A DNA stretch of 64,000 bases, from contig NC_080572.1 in the NCBI RefSeq assembly GCF_030247185.1, forward strand, positions 210,829,435 to 210,893,434, read 5' to 3'. A model generated the notes under the pieces. It saw only the letters and a list, made by a program, of their open reading frames with translations. It had not been told where the DNA came from and made no database searches. The translations under genes were made by a program, and so were the position numbers. The stretch comes from Malaya genurostris. Taxonomy: Eukaryota; Arthropoda; Insecta; Diptera; Culicidae. This document shows, piece by piece, positions 55,236 to 64,000 of the stretch. How positions within the stretch are numbered: position 1 is the stretch's first letter; each line of letters begins with the position of its first letter.

Positions 55236-56906
55236 GATAGGTATTTGGCATTGTAATTACCTCTTTCTTGATTTAGATTGTTGACAAATAGTTACAAATA
55301 TTGAATATTGAAAAGTTACGTATTTTTTATCGCCTAACCTTGTGTTCATTCGCCTCTCCGACTAGAAAAATTGTCCGGCTCGGTGAGTGTGGAATTGTGG
55401 ATTATGTCTTGTGTCTCTCACTCAGGCAAGCTATGCGAACGGCATCAACTTATTTTTCACGCTATTCCCGTCCCCCTAACATTGGCATTTAATAAACTTT
55501 GAAGCACACTGACGTAACTAAGTCTCACACTTCAATCCAAGTTTTTGAAATGTAACGTTTTGCATCATGAAACCTTTAGTTCACTTGATTTGAACACCCA
55601 ACACGTTTCTTAAATATGGTTCGAAAGTTTCTCACCTTTCCTTAAATAACATATTTTTTTAAATGCCTAACCAAATCAAGTTTTAAATTCTGATGGTCCA
55701 CTGTTTGTAATCGAATTCTTTTCCTGTTGGTTGTTTTATTGCTGTCCATCAAGAACTGAAGTCGGTTCTACTCCTAGTTTTTCATTATCACAGCCAGACA
55801 GCGAATGAAGCAGGACTAGTGGAATGGTACGAAGACAATGGATACTGAATTCGGTGTTTCGGAATTGAAAAAAGACTCACCATCCAAAATGGTTTCTTCT
55901 TTCCGAGCACTGCACTGGAATGCGGTTTTATACGGTTGAGCTTGAATTCTGCCTCCGCTTGCGTATTTTCTGCAGAGGCAGGCGCAGAAACGGTTTGTTT
56001 TTATTACGATCATAAAACACACGCGCAATCTTTACGGGCTGACGGGTAAATAGGAATTTACTTCACACTGGTAAACCGGTGGTGTTACGAGAATCATCTG
56101 CAATGGGGTTAGGGATTTTCGTAAATAACACATCTTTGCCCCGAACTAAAGTCCGACTATCCATTTCACGGTTCGCTGCGCTAAACCATGGAACACGAAT
56201 AGAGTTCGGTTGATGCACGTTCGCTTTAGTGATTGAATCGTATGTATCTACATTTTATACATAATCATGATTCTTTCGATTTGTTCCTGCAGAGCAAGAC
56301 GAGATTGGAGAGTAAAAACTTTTTTTGACATTTAAAGAACAGTATAAAAACAAATCTTCAATTCTTTTCTAGTGTACTCCGAATCAGTATCAATATAGAG
56401 TACCACGAAACACAGCGCCAAGAGAGAATTTTGAGGATGATCTTTGAAAGTTCAGTTTTAATGTATAGCTACATATTCTAATAACTACCTTTGGTACCTA
56501 CTTTGAACCAAGAAACCTTTGGTACCTACTTTGAACCAAGAAACTTGAATAATTCGGATAAATTGTGAAACCGGGTGGTCCACTGGAATCGGAGGATAGT
56601 TTATTTGAAAGTAGGAAAAAGACCACTCGGGTTGAACCTTTATTTTTATTTTTTTTTAATTTTATTTATTTATCTCCAGTAGGCATCGGTACTCAGGGTC
56701 ACCTCAATGGAATACAATCGTTGTTGGCTTTCAGCAATGTAAAAATCGACGTTCGATACAAAGTTTGAAATTTTTTTTAGTGAGCAAATGCATTTCGAAT
56801 CGAAGCTTGTGCATTTGCTTCAATTGAACAAAACTAAAATAGTGGTATAAACACAATTCTATAAGCAGTGTAAACGACAATCATCTGCCATAGCTAAGTT
56901 CTGATA
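55236..56906. other. 1.7-kb stretch with no recognised gene
   Basis: Short frames at 55301-55492, 56565-56768 (plus) and 55816-56028 (minus) have no recognisable domain. 56489-56544 holds a 31-bp tandem duplication (CTTTGGTACCTACTTTGAAC twice). Confidence 0.45.
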
Positions 56907-56910
56907 AAAA

Positions 56911-57125
56911 TAAACATTAACACTCAAGGACATGAAGAAATCTACACCCAAGAACAATGGACATTCAGTTACACAAGCCCCGAACAACTTCAGTACTTCT
57001 GAGACAGAGCTGAACAACAATAAAACATCCAGTCCAGTTAACAACGAATCAAACAGAAAGTCTTTACGATGCTCCTTCCAATAATAGCGAAGCCGAACAA
57101 ACGAACAAGGGTATGAATAGTTAAC
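56911..57125 (+). pseudogene. LINE ORF1 C-terminal fragment
   Basis: From ATG at 56931 reads MKKSTPKNNGHSVTQAPNNF, then TSETELNNNKTSSPVNNESN, then two stops, then RSRTNEQGYE. The Ser/Thr/Asn-rich, low-complexity style is like the tail of the ORF1 relic at 1350-2267. Fits the same gag-like family, but this is too short for certainty. Confidence 0.45.
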
Positions 57126-57214
57126 CATCGCCCTCTTTAATTTGCAGAACAGCAATAAGATCACCACTCCTCGACGAGACCGGATATCAACGAGATTCAG
57201 TAATAAACAATAAT

Positions 57215-58490
57215 ACTATTTGCCTTTCTCTATAGAAAGGTATAAGAATTGCTGAAAAACCCGACTTTTGAACGGAGCCTCGGAGACCCATAGTGTCATA
57301 TACCACTCGACTAAGTTCGACGAGATCGGGAAATGTCTTCTCATAGATGGCTGAACTAATTTCAACAAACTTATGCTCGTTTGAAAGCTACTGTCGGGCC
57401 ATTGATCAAGTTCAAAGATCAAATGGCTGTGACTTTTGGTTCCGGAAATATGATTGTATAAGTGACGTAACCGACAAACACGTTGTTTTTTATAGCTCTA
57501 AGGGTGCCAATATTTTGGGATCATCGCTAATTTCATAAAGCGCTATCTTTCAAAAGTTTAAGCACCTCGAAAAAAGTCCTCATGCAAAATTTGAGATGAA
57601 TCGGACATGGGTAAGGGGTGCTGCCCAGCGGTTAAAGTTTGAAAATTTTCGATCTTGAAAAAGCACCATAGGGGGAGTACATGAAATTTCCGAAATTGAT
57701 TTTTTTTTTGATGTCAAACGTCTTAGAATTTCATAAAATGAGATTTAGTGTCATCTCAAATAATAAAATTTTCTTGAAAAAATCGACTTCCTGGAACTAA
57801 TTTTCTAAAAAAATTTCTCTAAGTCGATTTTTTGATTTTTTTTATCTCGACGTTTCATGCAATTCTAAGACTTTTGACACAAAAATTTTGTTTCGATTTC
57901 CTAAATTTCATTTACCCTCTCCCACAACCCCCCTAGTGATTTTTCAACATCTATGAAAATTCCACTAAGTGGACTAAGAAGGGTTATTTAGATTAGCATC
58001 ACTTTTCTCAAAGTCAAAAATCAAAATAAAAAATGAGCAAAAATTAGTGTCAGAAATTATTTTATATAAAGATAAAAAAAATCATTAGACTATTTTGAAG
58101 AAAGAAAAAGGCATTATCACACCACTAGGTGGATTAAGAAGGCTTTTTTTGCACTAAATTTTATCGGGCTGAATCGATTTTCATAAACTTAGATTGAAAT
58201 AAAAGGTCCTGTTGTCCCATACGTAATTCCAGAATTTCATCCGGATCCGTGTGTTAAACATTTTATACCATTACTGAAAAGGGCGAAAAACCGTAAAAAA
58301 TTTCTAAATCGATCTCAAATCTTCTGCAATTGATAGTTTTTATCAGTAGACGGTCAAACAAACCGATTTCGGTTATTCTTTTAAGAATCGAAGAAAATTA
58401 TTTTGAAAAATACCACAGTATTATATATGATAGTATGATTGATATGAGAAAGGCAGCATTACACCACTAGGTGGATTGAAACAGGTTTTT
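57215..58490 (+). repeat. Host-repeat block, with a diverged centre
   Basis: Starts TGCCTTTCTCTATAGAAAGG, continues with CGGAGACCCATAGTGTCATA and TAAGTGACGTAACCGACAAA, and ends twice with a 3' end (CACCACTAGGTGGATTAAG at 58120 and CACCACTAGGTGGATTGAAA at 58463). The part at 57490-57960 (AAGTTTAAGCACCTCGAAAA, AGGGGGAGTACATGAAATTT) recurs in altered form around 59230-59310, 59700-59740 and 60970-61070. Confidence 0.7.
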
Positions 58491-59321
58491 TTTTACTGTA
58501 GAATTGGTGATTTTAAGATTAACAGTAAACGAACCGGATTTAAAATTGTCTTTCAATAAAAATGGTTTATTTAACGAAACGATATTTTACAGATATCTTA
58601 CAAATGAAAGACTCAAAGAAGAAGTAGATTGTCAACCTGAGTCTCTAACGGGAAGCTTCTTGTTTTCCCTGAAGCTCTAAAGAATGTAAAATGTACGCAT
58701 ATAACAAACGAATATAATAGGATGCTACTGTTGGAAGGAGATTCATAGCTCCCATGAAATGTGAGTATGTGACTCTACTTGCGAGTCCGTCTAATCCGTT
58801 TGCTCTTCTGTGATATCAGTAATATAAAAGCTATCGATTAGACTCCAGAAAACGATGTTTGCAATGGTTTAAGAAACCAAGATGGCGACTTCCAGTTTAT
58901 CGACATTCTTTAAAAATTGTTTCGAAATGAGCATTTTAGGATCAGAATTTACAAAGAGGTATGGAAAAATGATGTTTGAAAAGGATATTGTGCGTAATAA
59001 ATTGAAAATATGTCAGTTTTATTCGTATTCACGTCATCCAGTTATGGCTCTGACATTACCCATCCGTTTTCTGTCTTCTGATTGAGATAATTTCTGACAC
59101 TGATTTGAGCTCATTTTTGACAACAATTTATTCAGATTGATTCAGGTAGTTCATATAAGCTTGCTTCAGCGTTTATGCTACATATTCGGCAACATTTCTC
59201 TGGCCAAGTGTATCAGCAATAATACATTTTAAAGTGTCGATATTTTAGGGTCATCTCCAATTTCGTTAAGTGGTAGTACTCAAAAGTTTAAGCACCACAA
59301 AAAAAGTCCCTATGCAAAGTT
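58491..59321. other. Non-coding; contains the dispersed 55-bp block, inverted
   Basis: 59010-59085 is the reverse complement of the GGGTAATGTCAGAG / ATAACTGGATGACGTGAATA block. 59230-59321 is a host-repeat-like scrap. The frame 58882-59085 ends inside the block and is not supported as a gene. Confidence 0.45.
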
Positions 59322-59948
59322 TACATATTATTACATGCACATAAATGGAGCGTCGTAGTTCACGTGGAAGAACATTTAATATTGTGTCAACATGAAATTT
59401 ACTAAAATAAAAAAAAGTGAATCCTGATAGCGACCGCCGCGACTTGAACCGAGAACCTTTGGATCACAAAGTACGTCTGTTAATCGACTGAGCCACACAA
59501 ACACACATCTCCTTGACTAGTAAAAGGTGCATTTAAATGCATACAATCACAGCTGTTAGCAGAATGCAAGCTGCAGTCGAAACCAGTAAAGTTAATGCAA
59601 ATCTAACATTAAGTCATTACAAATTAATTTTACCGTCTTTTGACAAATTAGGTCTTTATGAATTACATCGTATGAGAGATGAAGTCACCTGTAACCTGCC
59701 CGGCGGTCAAAGTTTGAAAATTTCGAATAATCAGCATAGAGATGGGGGGAGTTTTTGTGATCTGATGGTTTTTGGTTCAATTCGCGCTGTTGCTATCGAT
59801 CTTTTGTTTTTTATTAAATTCTATTTTGAGCTATGTAATTTTCAAATTCCACAATTTTACATGTTCTTGAATATAAATTTGTGTGAAATATGACGCTCCA
59901 TTAATGCGCATCTTATAAGATGTAAAATCACAAATTTTTTCCGAACTG
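59322..59948 (-). mobile_element. Inverted-repeat element with tRNA-like core, copy 1
   Basis: Left end (ACATGCACATAAATGGAGCG, CACGTGGAAGAAC) is the inverted counterpart of the right end (GACGCTCCATTAATGCGCAT, CTTATAAGATGTAAAATCAC). The core holds a tRNA-like sequence on the minus strand. Part of a host-repeat phrase (CCCGGCGGTCAAAGTTTGAA) follows at 59700, so the copy may be composite and its left end is shortened. Confidence 0.6.
59425..59502 (-). other. tRNA-like segment (not a working tRNA)
   Basis: On the minus strand: TGGCTCAGTCGATTAACAGA (A-box region), TTTGTGATCCAAAG (anticodon-arm-like, with TTGTGAT as in tRNA-His GTG), GGTTCAAGTC (B box). Acceptor-stem ends do not pair convincingly. 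Also found at 60085-60155. Such segments are the heads of SINEs. Confidence 0.6.
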
Positions 59949-59950
59949 TG

Positions 59951-60752
59951 TACACACTTCGAAAAAACCCTGTGATTTTACATCTTATTAGATGCACATA
60001 TAAGGAGCGTCTCAGTTCACGCAATATTGTGTCTTAAATTCCATAACATGTATTCATTGAAATAAAAAATTTAAATTCTTATTGCAACCACCGCGCGACT
60101 TGAACCAAGAATCATTGGATCACAAAGTACGTCTGTTAATCGATTAAGCCACAGAAGCTTACATCTGCTCGGCTGGTAAAAGGTGCATTTAAATGCATAC
60201 AGTCGTACTTGCTAGCAGAATGCAAGTTACAGTCGAAACCAGTAAAATTCATGCTTAGCTAACATTAAGTCATCACAAATGAAATTTTCCTTCATTTGAA
60301 AAAAATATGTCTTTATGAACTACATCGTATGAGAGATTAAGTCACCTGTAAAATTAAAATTTTTTTAATGTGCACAATTGCAAGAAACGTCGAGATTTTA
60401 TGTTATTTCGAAAATAGAGACATCTGATATTGAAAAAAAAAATTTATGCCAAATGTCTTACACTCCAAAAAAATTTGAATTTTACAGGCGACTTAATTCA
60501 TCATACGATGTAATTCATAAAGATCTAATTTGTCAAATGACGGAAAATTTCATTTGTAATGCATAATGTTAGATTATTTTGAATTTTACTGGTTTCGACT
60601 GTAACTATAAGATTTTTTTTTCGATAAATTTCATGTCATGGAATTTTAGACACAATATTAAATGTTCTTCCACGTAAATTTGCGTGAAATGAACCCTTCG
60701 ATTTATGTGCATCTAATAACATGTAAAATCACAGGATTTTTTCTAAGTGTGT
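59951..60752 (-). mobile_element. Inverted-repeat element with tRNA-like core, copy 2
   Basis: Ends TACACACTTCGAAAAAACCC and its counterpart ATTTTTTCTAAGTGTGTA; the inverted match runs for roughly 100 bp including TGTGATTTTACATCTTATTA, ATGCACATA and CAATATTGTGTC. Length 802 bp. It directly abuts copy 1 at a GTGTACACAC junction. A tRNA-like segment lies at 60085-60155 on the minus strand. No protein. Confidence 0.72.
60085..60155 (-). other. tRNA-like segment, second copy
   Basis: TGGCTTAATCGATTAACAGA, TTTGTGATCCAATG and GGTTCAAGTCGCGCGG on the minus strand. Same origin as 59425-59502, with independent changes in both the A box and the anticodon stem. Confidence 0.6.
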
Positions 60753-61732
60753 AGATTTGCATGAAACGTGGAGATCTGGTGTTATCTTGTATAATCTAAG
60801 ACATACGACAACAAAAAATAAAGCTCGATTTCGGAAATCTCAAAATTTTTATGTCCCAGAATCGAGGTCTTTTAGAAAAAATTTTGTCAGGATAACACAA
60901 AATTATGTCGTTTTATGTAATTCTGACATATGGCGTCAAAAAGTCCCAGATAGCCAAATTTTTCCCTCCCTCCTCATTTATATCCGTTTTAGCTAAAATT
61001 TTGCATAGAGACTTTTTTGAGGTGCTTAAGTTTAACCGCTCAACGAAATTAGAGATTATCCCAAAATATGGGCCTTCTAATGATCATATGCCACTATCTG
61101 AAATCATTGAACAGCTAGAAAAAAAATTCTGGCGATTGGCTTATTTGTACGATTATATCATCGAAACTTGAAATGTCAGTCAAATGATCTTCGAAATTGA
61201 CCCACTGCCGAATATTAGTTTCAAATCTGATTTTCTCAAAACCGGTGACGAAAAACTCAACTGACAATCTCTTAGAAAATTAGTTTAGATTATTCTGTGA
61301 AAATTTCTGAATGATTCATTGACTTTAGCGGTCGGGAAAGTCAATTTTTCTAGAGGAAGAATTGGATAGCTGAAAACGCCGTCTTTCAACTTGCTCATTG
61401 AATATCTCGCCTTCAAAAGCATGGATAAAAAAATCTATCCTGACAATGTCTAGATAATTTAATTTAGATGCGATTAGTGCATAAAAACATAAATGTTGTC
61501 GCGATGAAAATGAAGTGAATGTTATTTTTGCGAAGGTAAGTCGATTTCTATGGCGGCACCATTTTTTTGCTCTTGTGTTCTGGTAACGTAACGTAACATG
61601 AGAGAGAAATAAAATCGGCTCAAAAAGGCTGTCTAACAAGCGGTAGCTTTATTGGATTTTATGTGATGTAGTCGAACTGGTAACCGAAAATATCAAAATT
61701 TTCTTGGCAACCCAGCCACATCGAGTGTCATT
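60753..61732. other. Non-coding, partly diverged host-repeat scraps
   Basis: 60960-61075 is an inverted relative of 57540-57620 (AGACTTTTTTGAGGTGCTTA). The frame at 61325-61639 (104 codons, minus) has no recognisable domain. Confidence 0.45.
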
Positions 61733-62385
61733 TTGCATATTTGCGAGAGAGCATGGAGAGAAATGGAATACGCACAGCGAGTCACGTGGTTTTACGCGAC
61801 CTACTGGCCTCAGCCCTTAAAGAACGCTCTCTACCAACACGATTCAAACAGTGTCATCAAAGAGAGACGGATATCATCGCAGCAACAAAAAACCGGCATG
61901 GTTCATTTAACATAGAATGGACACCAGGGCGAGAGCGAATTTCTCTCGATGACCTGTCTGAGAATCAAAGGTTAGCACGCTGCTGTGGGGATTCTCTCTG
62001 AAGCAACGAACGGTCACTTATGCTCGTTTCGCGATCCGATTCTATATGGACAGTTGATAATTGCGATAGAATCATTTTACTATTGCCGCTTATTCTAACT
62101 ATGTGCATATAACCTATGTATAACTTATGTCTATGAAAATGTCTGTGAATGCTCCACACAAGGGTTTTGAAATATTGCAACCTAGTATGAGAATCATCAA
62201 GTCGATTCATTGATTCGATTTTCTGCGATAATTGTTAACTTGCGATTCTCTCTTGGTAAATTTCACACAGCACCGATCATTATCAGACTGTACATTTTTT
62301 TAAGGGCCGTGAAATACTCAGAGTATGAAATGAAGCGAAGAAATGTAGAAAAATTTTCTCACGGTTCATGCATTGAGAGACACTG
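61733..62385 (+). repeat. Repeat family 2, copy B
   Basis: The clear match to 8973-9712 begins near 61838 (AAGAACGCTCTC). It is not interrupted by the LINE tail, so it shows the empty site around 62073-62090 (AATCATTTTACTATTG once). Left boundary is uncertain. Confidence 0.8.
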
Positions 62386-62839
62386 TTTGTCCCTTCAAAG
62401 ATTTATGGAAGTGGCCATGGCCTCCCAATTTTTGGCAACTGGAATAAATATGTCAAAACTTGCTATTTTTTGTTATCCCCGTAGTTCGTCTACGTAATCG
62501 TTTATATTTCTTAACCTTAGTTAGTTACTAAAATTTTAAAACTAATTCACTACAATTTTGAAATGTGCTATATTTTATCACTTTCGAATATTGGTTATTA
62601 CTGGAATAGTAAGGAAAATGCTTGTGATCGTGTCACAATATTCGGAAGAGAAACAAAACTTGCTTACTTGGTTACTTTCTATTTGCTCTAACCTCTCCGT
62701 TCCCTTTAAAAAATGTTTTTTATATTGCAGTTTAATGATCTGTAGTAATAATTTTGTATCCCCTCCCCCAATATTTAATGGAACTTGCAGGCCCTGGATA
62801 TAGTAAATCGTAGCTTAGCTGGTATGAATCAAGGTACGT
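62386..62839. other. Non-coding, nothing recognised
   Basis: AT-rich with short frames only. Confidence 0.35.
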
Positions 62840-63060
62840 TTTGTCGGTTACGTCACTTATACCATCATATCTTCGGAACCAAAAGTGACAGCTATTTGAT
62901 CTTCAAACTTAATCAATGGTTCAATAGCAGCTCTCAAATGAGCCTAAGTTTGTTGAAATTGGCTCAGCAATCTTCAAGAAAATTGAGCGCGAAGAAAACA
63001 ACGCGTATTGTCGGTTATGTCACTTATACCATTGTATATCCGGAAGATGATCAAAGATAA
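62840..63060 (-). repeat. Host-repeat fragment
   Basis: Two imperfect direct repeats on the plus strand (GTCGGTTACGTCACTTATAC and GTCGGTTATGTCACTTATAC, about 155 bp apart) which, inverted, match the GTATAAGTGACGTAACCGAC variant at 4670 and 57455. Confidence 0.7.
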
Positions 63061-63444
63061 CTTTACCTTTTTTTCAACGAAAATATGATTAAGTTTTTCG
63101 TGCATGCAACCATAGCTACTGTTCCATTAAACCTATCGTAGCTAGAGCATTTGAACAGTCTCTTAGAAACTAACTCTTAGACACACAAACATACCTGCCC
63201 GGTTCATAACTGCGTCGGTTGAAGCGTTTGCAAACTGCACGGCAACGGAGATTACTCATACCGAGATGCATATGCCACCGATATGAATAGATCATTGTTT
63301 CCGAATCAGCATGGAAAACCACACTTGCACTATTTACGGAAACTAGCTCAAGGTTGAACGGTTGGTTAGTGCACATCGCATCACACTCACCATAATTGTT
63401 CTCCTCAAAAACCATTGGAATCGAATTGCCAGGTACATGCTTTG
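63061..63444. other. 5' flank of lipase C
   Basis: No repeat recognised. The minus-strand frame 63170-63502 covers this flank and the promoter of lipase C and has no family features. Confidence 0.4.
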
Positions 63445-63483
63445 TATATAATGTCACACTACTTTCGTGGGACAGCATCAGTT
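63445..63483 (+). promoter_or_regulatory. Core promoter of lipase C: TATA box and initiator
   Basis: TATATAA at 63445-63451 and the arthropod initiator consensus TCAGTT at 63478-63483. The A at 63480 would be the transcription start, 35 bp after the TATA box and 28 nt before the ATG. The best promoter match in the window. Confidence 0.7.
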
Positions 63484-63507
63484 CCCGTACACTTCTTGTC
63501 ACCAGAA

Positions 63508-64000
63508 ATGTCTCCGGCGTCGAAATTGGCCTTATTCGTTCTGACAGCGTCGATGGTGGTTGAAGGCATTAATTGCGGTCTGCTAGACATGTTCAACACT
63601 AACTCGGATTATCATTTGGCTGCATCGATGGATGCTGTGTTTGGAGCACTGCGAAATGACATCAGTAACTTCTTGGAAGGGAGCACGGAGGCCTCAGTGG
63701 AGAAGGATGTCACGTTCTGGTGCGGAAATAGGTACGTCTCTAAATACGTTATCGTTCGTGTGGCAATCTGAAGAACGAAATCGGGATGACATTGACATTC
63801 GTTTTTTGTTTTTTTTTTCAGAAACTCATCGCAGTTCATGCAGACATTTTTCAATGATACGGATTTGGATTCGAAAATAGACTTCACCAAACCGCTGACG
63901 TTTATCATTCACGGCTGGTTGGACAACGCAACTCGGATATGGGTTAAAACAATGGCTCGTGATGTCATAAAATATGGCGATACTAATGTGTGTAGCGTGA
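63508..64000 (+). CDS. Lipase C: secreted lipase, 3' part beyond the window
   Basis: Exon 1 is 63508-63731; a 90-bp GT-AG intron in phase 2 follows; exon 2 starts at 63822 and is still open at the window edge (134 codons seen). The ATG at 63508 starts a hydrophobic signal peptide (MSPASKLALFVLTASMVVEG) and aligns with lipases A and B; the in-frame ATG at 63415 lies upstream of the predicted transcription start. After the signal come LLDMF, FWCGNR at the splice, and the oxyanion-side HGWLDN. The catalytic Ser, Asp and His are expected just past the edge and cannot be checked. It is more diverged than A and B are from each other. Confidence 0.9.

Noticed and set aside
59425..59502. A functional tRNA gene
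   Set aside because: A and B boxes are visible but the stems do not pair well, and a second diverged copy sits in the same position of a neighbouring element.
63170..63502. 110-codon minus-strand frame upstream of lipase C
   Set aside because: It overlaps the lipase C promoter and shows no recognisable domain.

Overview
The window looks like a stretch of a mosquito (Culicidae, probably culicine) nuclear genome. The reasons are AT-rich DNA, genes with one short GT-AG intron, insect-type neutral lipases/phospholipase A1-like proteins, Tc1/mariner elements with DD37E spacing (a group typical of mosquitoes), an R1-clade LINE sitting in an AC microsatellite, and tRNA-derived SINEs. The species cannot be fixed from the sequence alone.

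Only three host genes can be supported. All are paralogues of one secreted lipase family (alpha/beta hydrolase, pancreatic-lipase superfamily). Lipase A (7080 to 6009, minus) and lipase B (11239 to 12325, plus) are divergent neighbours about 4.2 kb apart. Lipase C starts at 63508 (plus) and runs off the right edge. All three have a signal peptide and a phase-2 intron at the same place, directly after an FWCGNR motif. A and B carry a complete Ser-Asp-His triad and a lid of only four residues, which points to phospholipase A1-like activity. C is the best case for a TATA-plus-initiator promoter.

The rest is layered mobile DNA. 1-5.7 kb: repeat family 1, a broken LINE ORF1, a second LINE ORF1 cut by a DD37E mariner, and a 3-bp-TSD MITE itself split by a SINE-bearing insert. 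7.2-11.1 kb (between lipases A and B): repeat family 2 split by a 171-bp LINE tail with a 15-bp target duplication, and TAACG-rich repeats. 13-18.4 kb: a DD37E element (14005-15270) and a 1.5-kb foldback element (15454-16958) with CACAGTG ends and a 5-bp CGTTG duplication, which looks Transib-like. 21-25.4 kb: repeat family 1 with a datable MITE insertion, a long host-repeat block, and another DD37E copy. 28.5-29.9 kb: a transposase relic and a mariner rebuilt as a 216-bp-armed inverted repeat. 31.87-36.57 kb: an internally deleted R1-clade LINE in (AC)n with GC-rich tandem repeats in its 3' UTR. 39.6-40.8 kb: a 1176-bp Harbinger-like MITE. 43.7-50.8 kb: a roughly 2.2-kb segment present twice in direct orientation, separated by a broken Jockey-like LINE that carries the same MITE. 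52-54.8 kb: a textbook SINE and a LINE 3' end. 57-63 kb: more host repeat and two adjacent inverted-repeat elements that each contain a tRNA-like segment.

The most frequent sequence is one high-copy repeat family, called here the host repeat. It starts near a palindromic CTTTCTCATATAGAAAGG motif, contains diverged monomers with the phrases ACCGATTTTCACAAA and GACTTCCGGTTCCGG, and ends near CACCACTAGGTGGATTAA. Many other elements have inserted into it. No rRNA genes, CRISPR arrays or bacterial features were seen.
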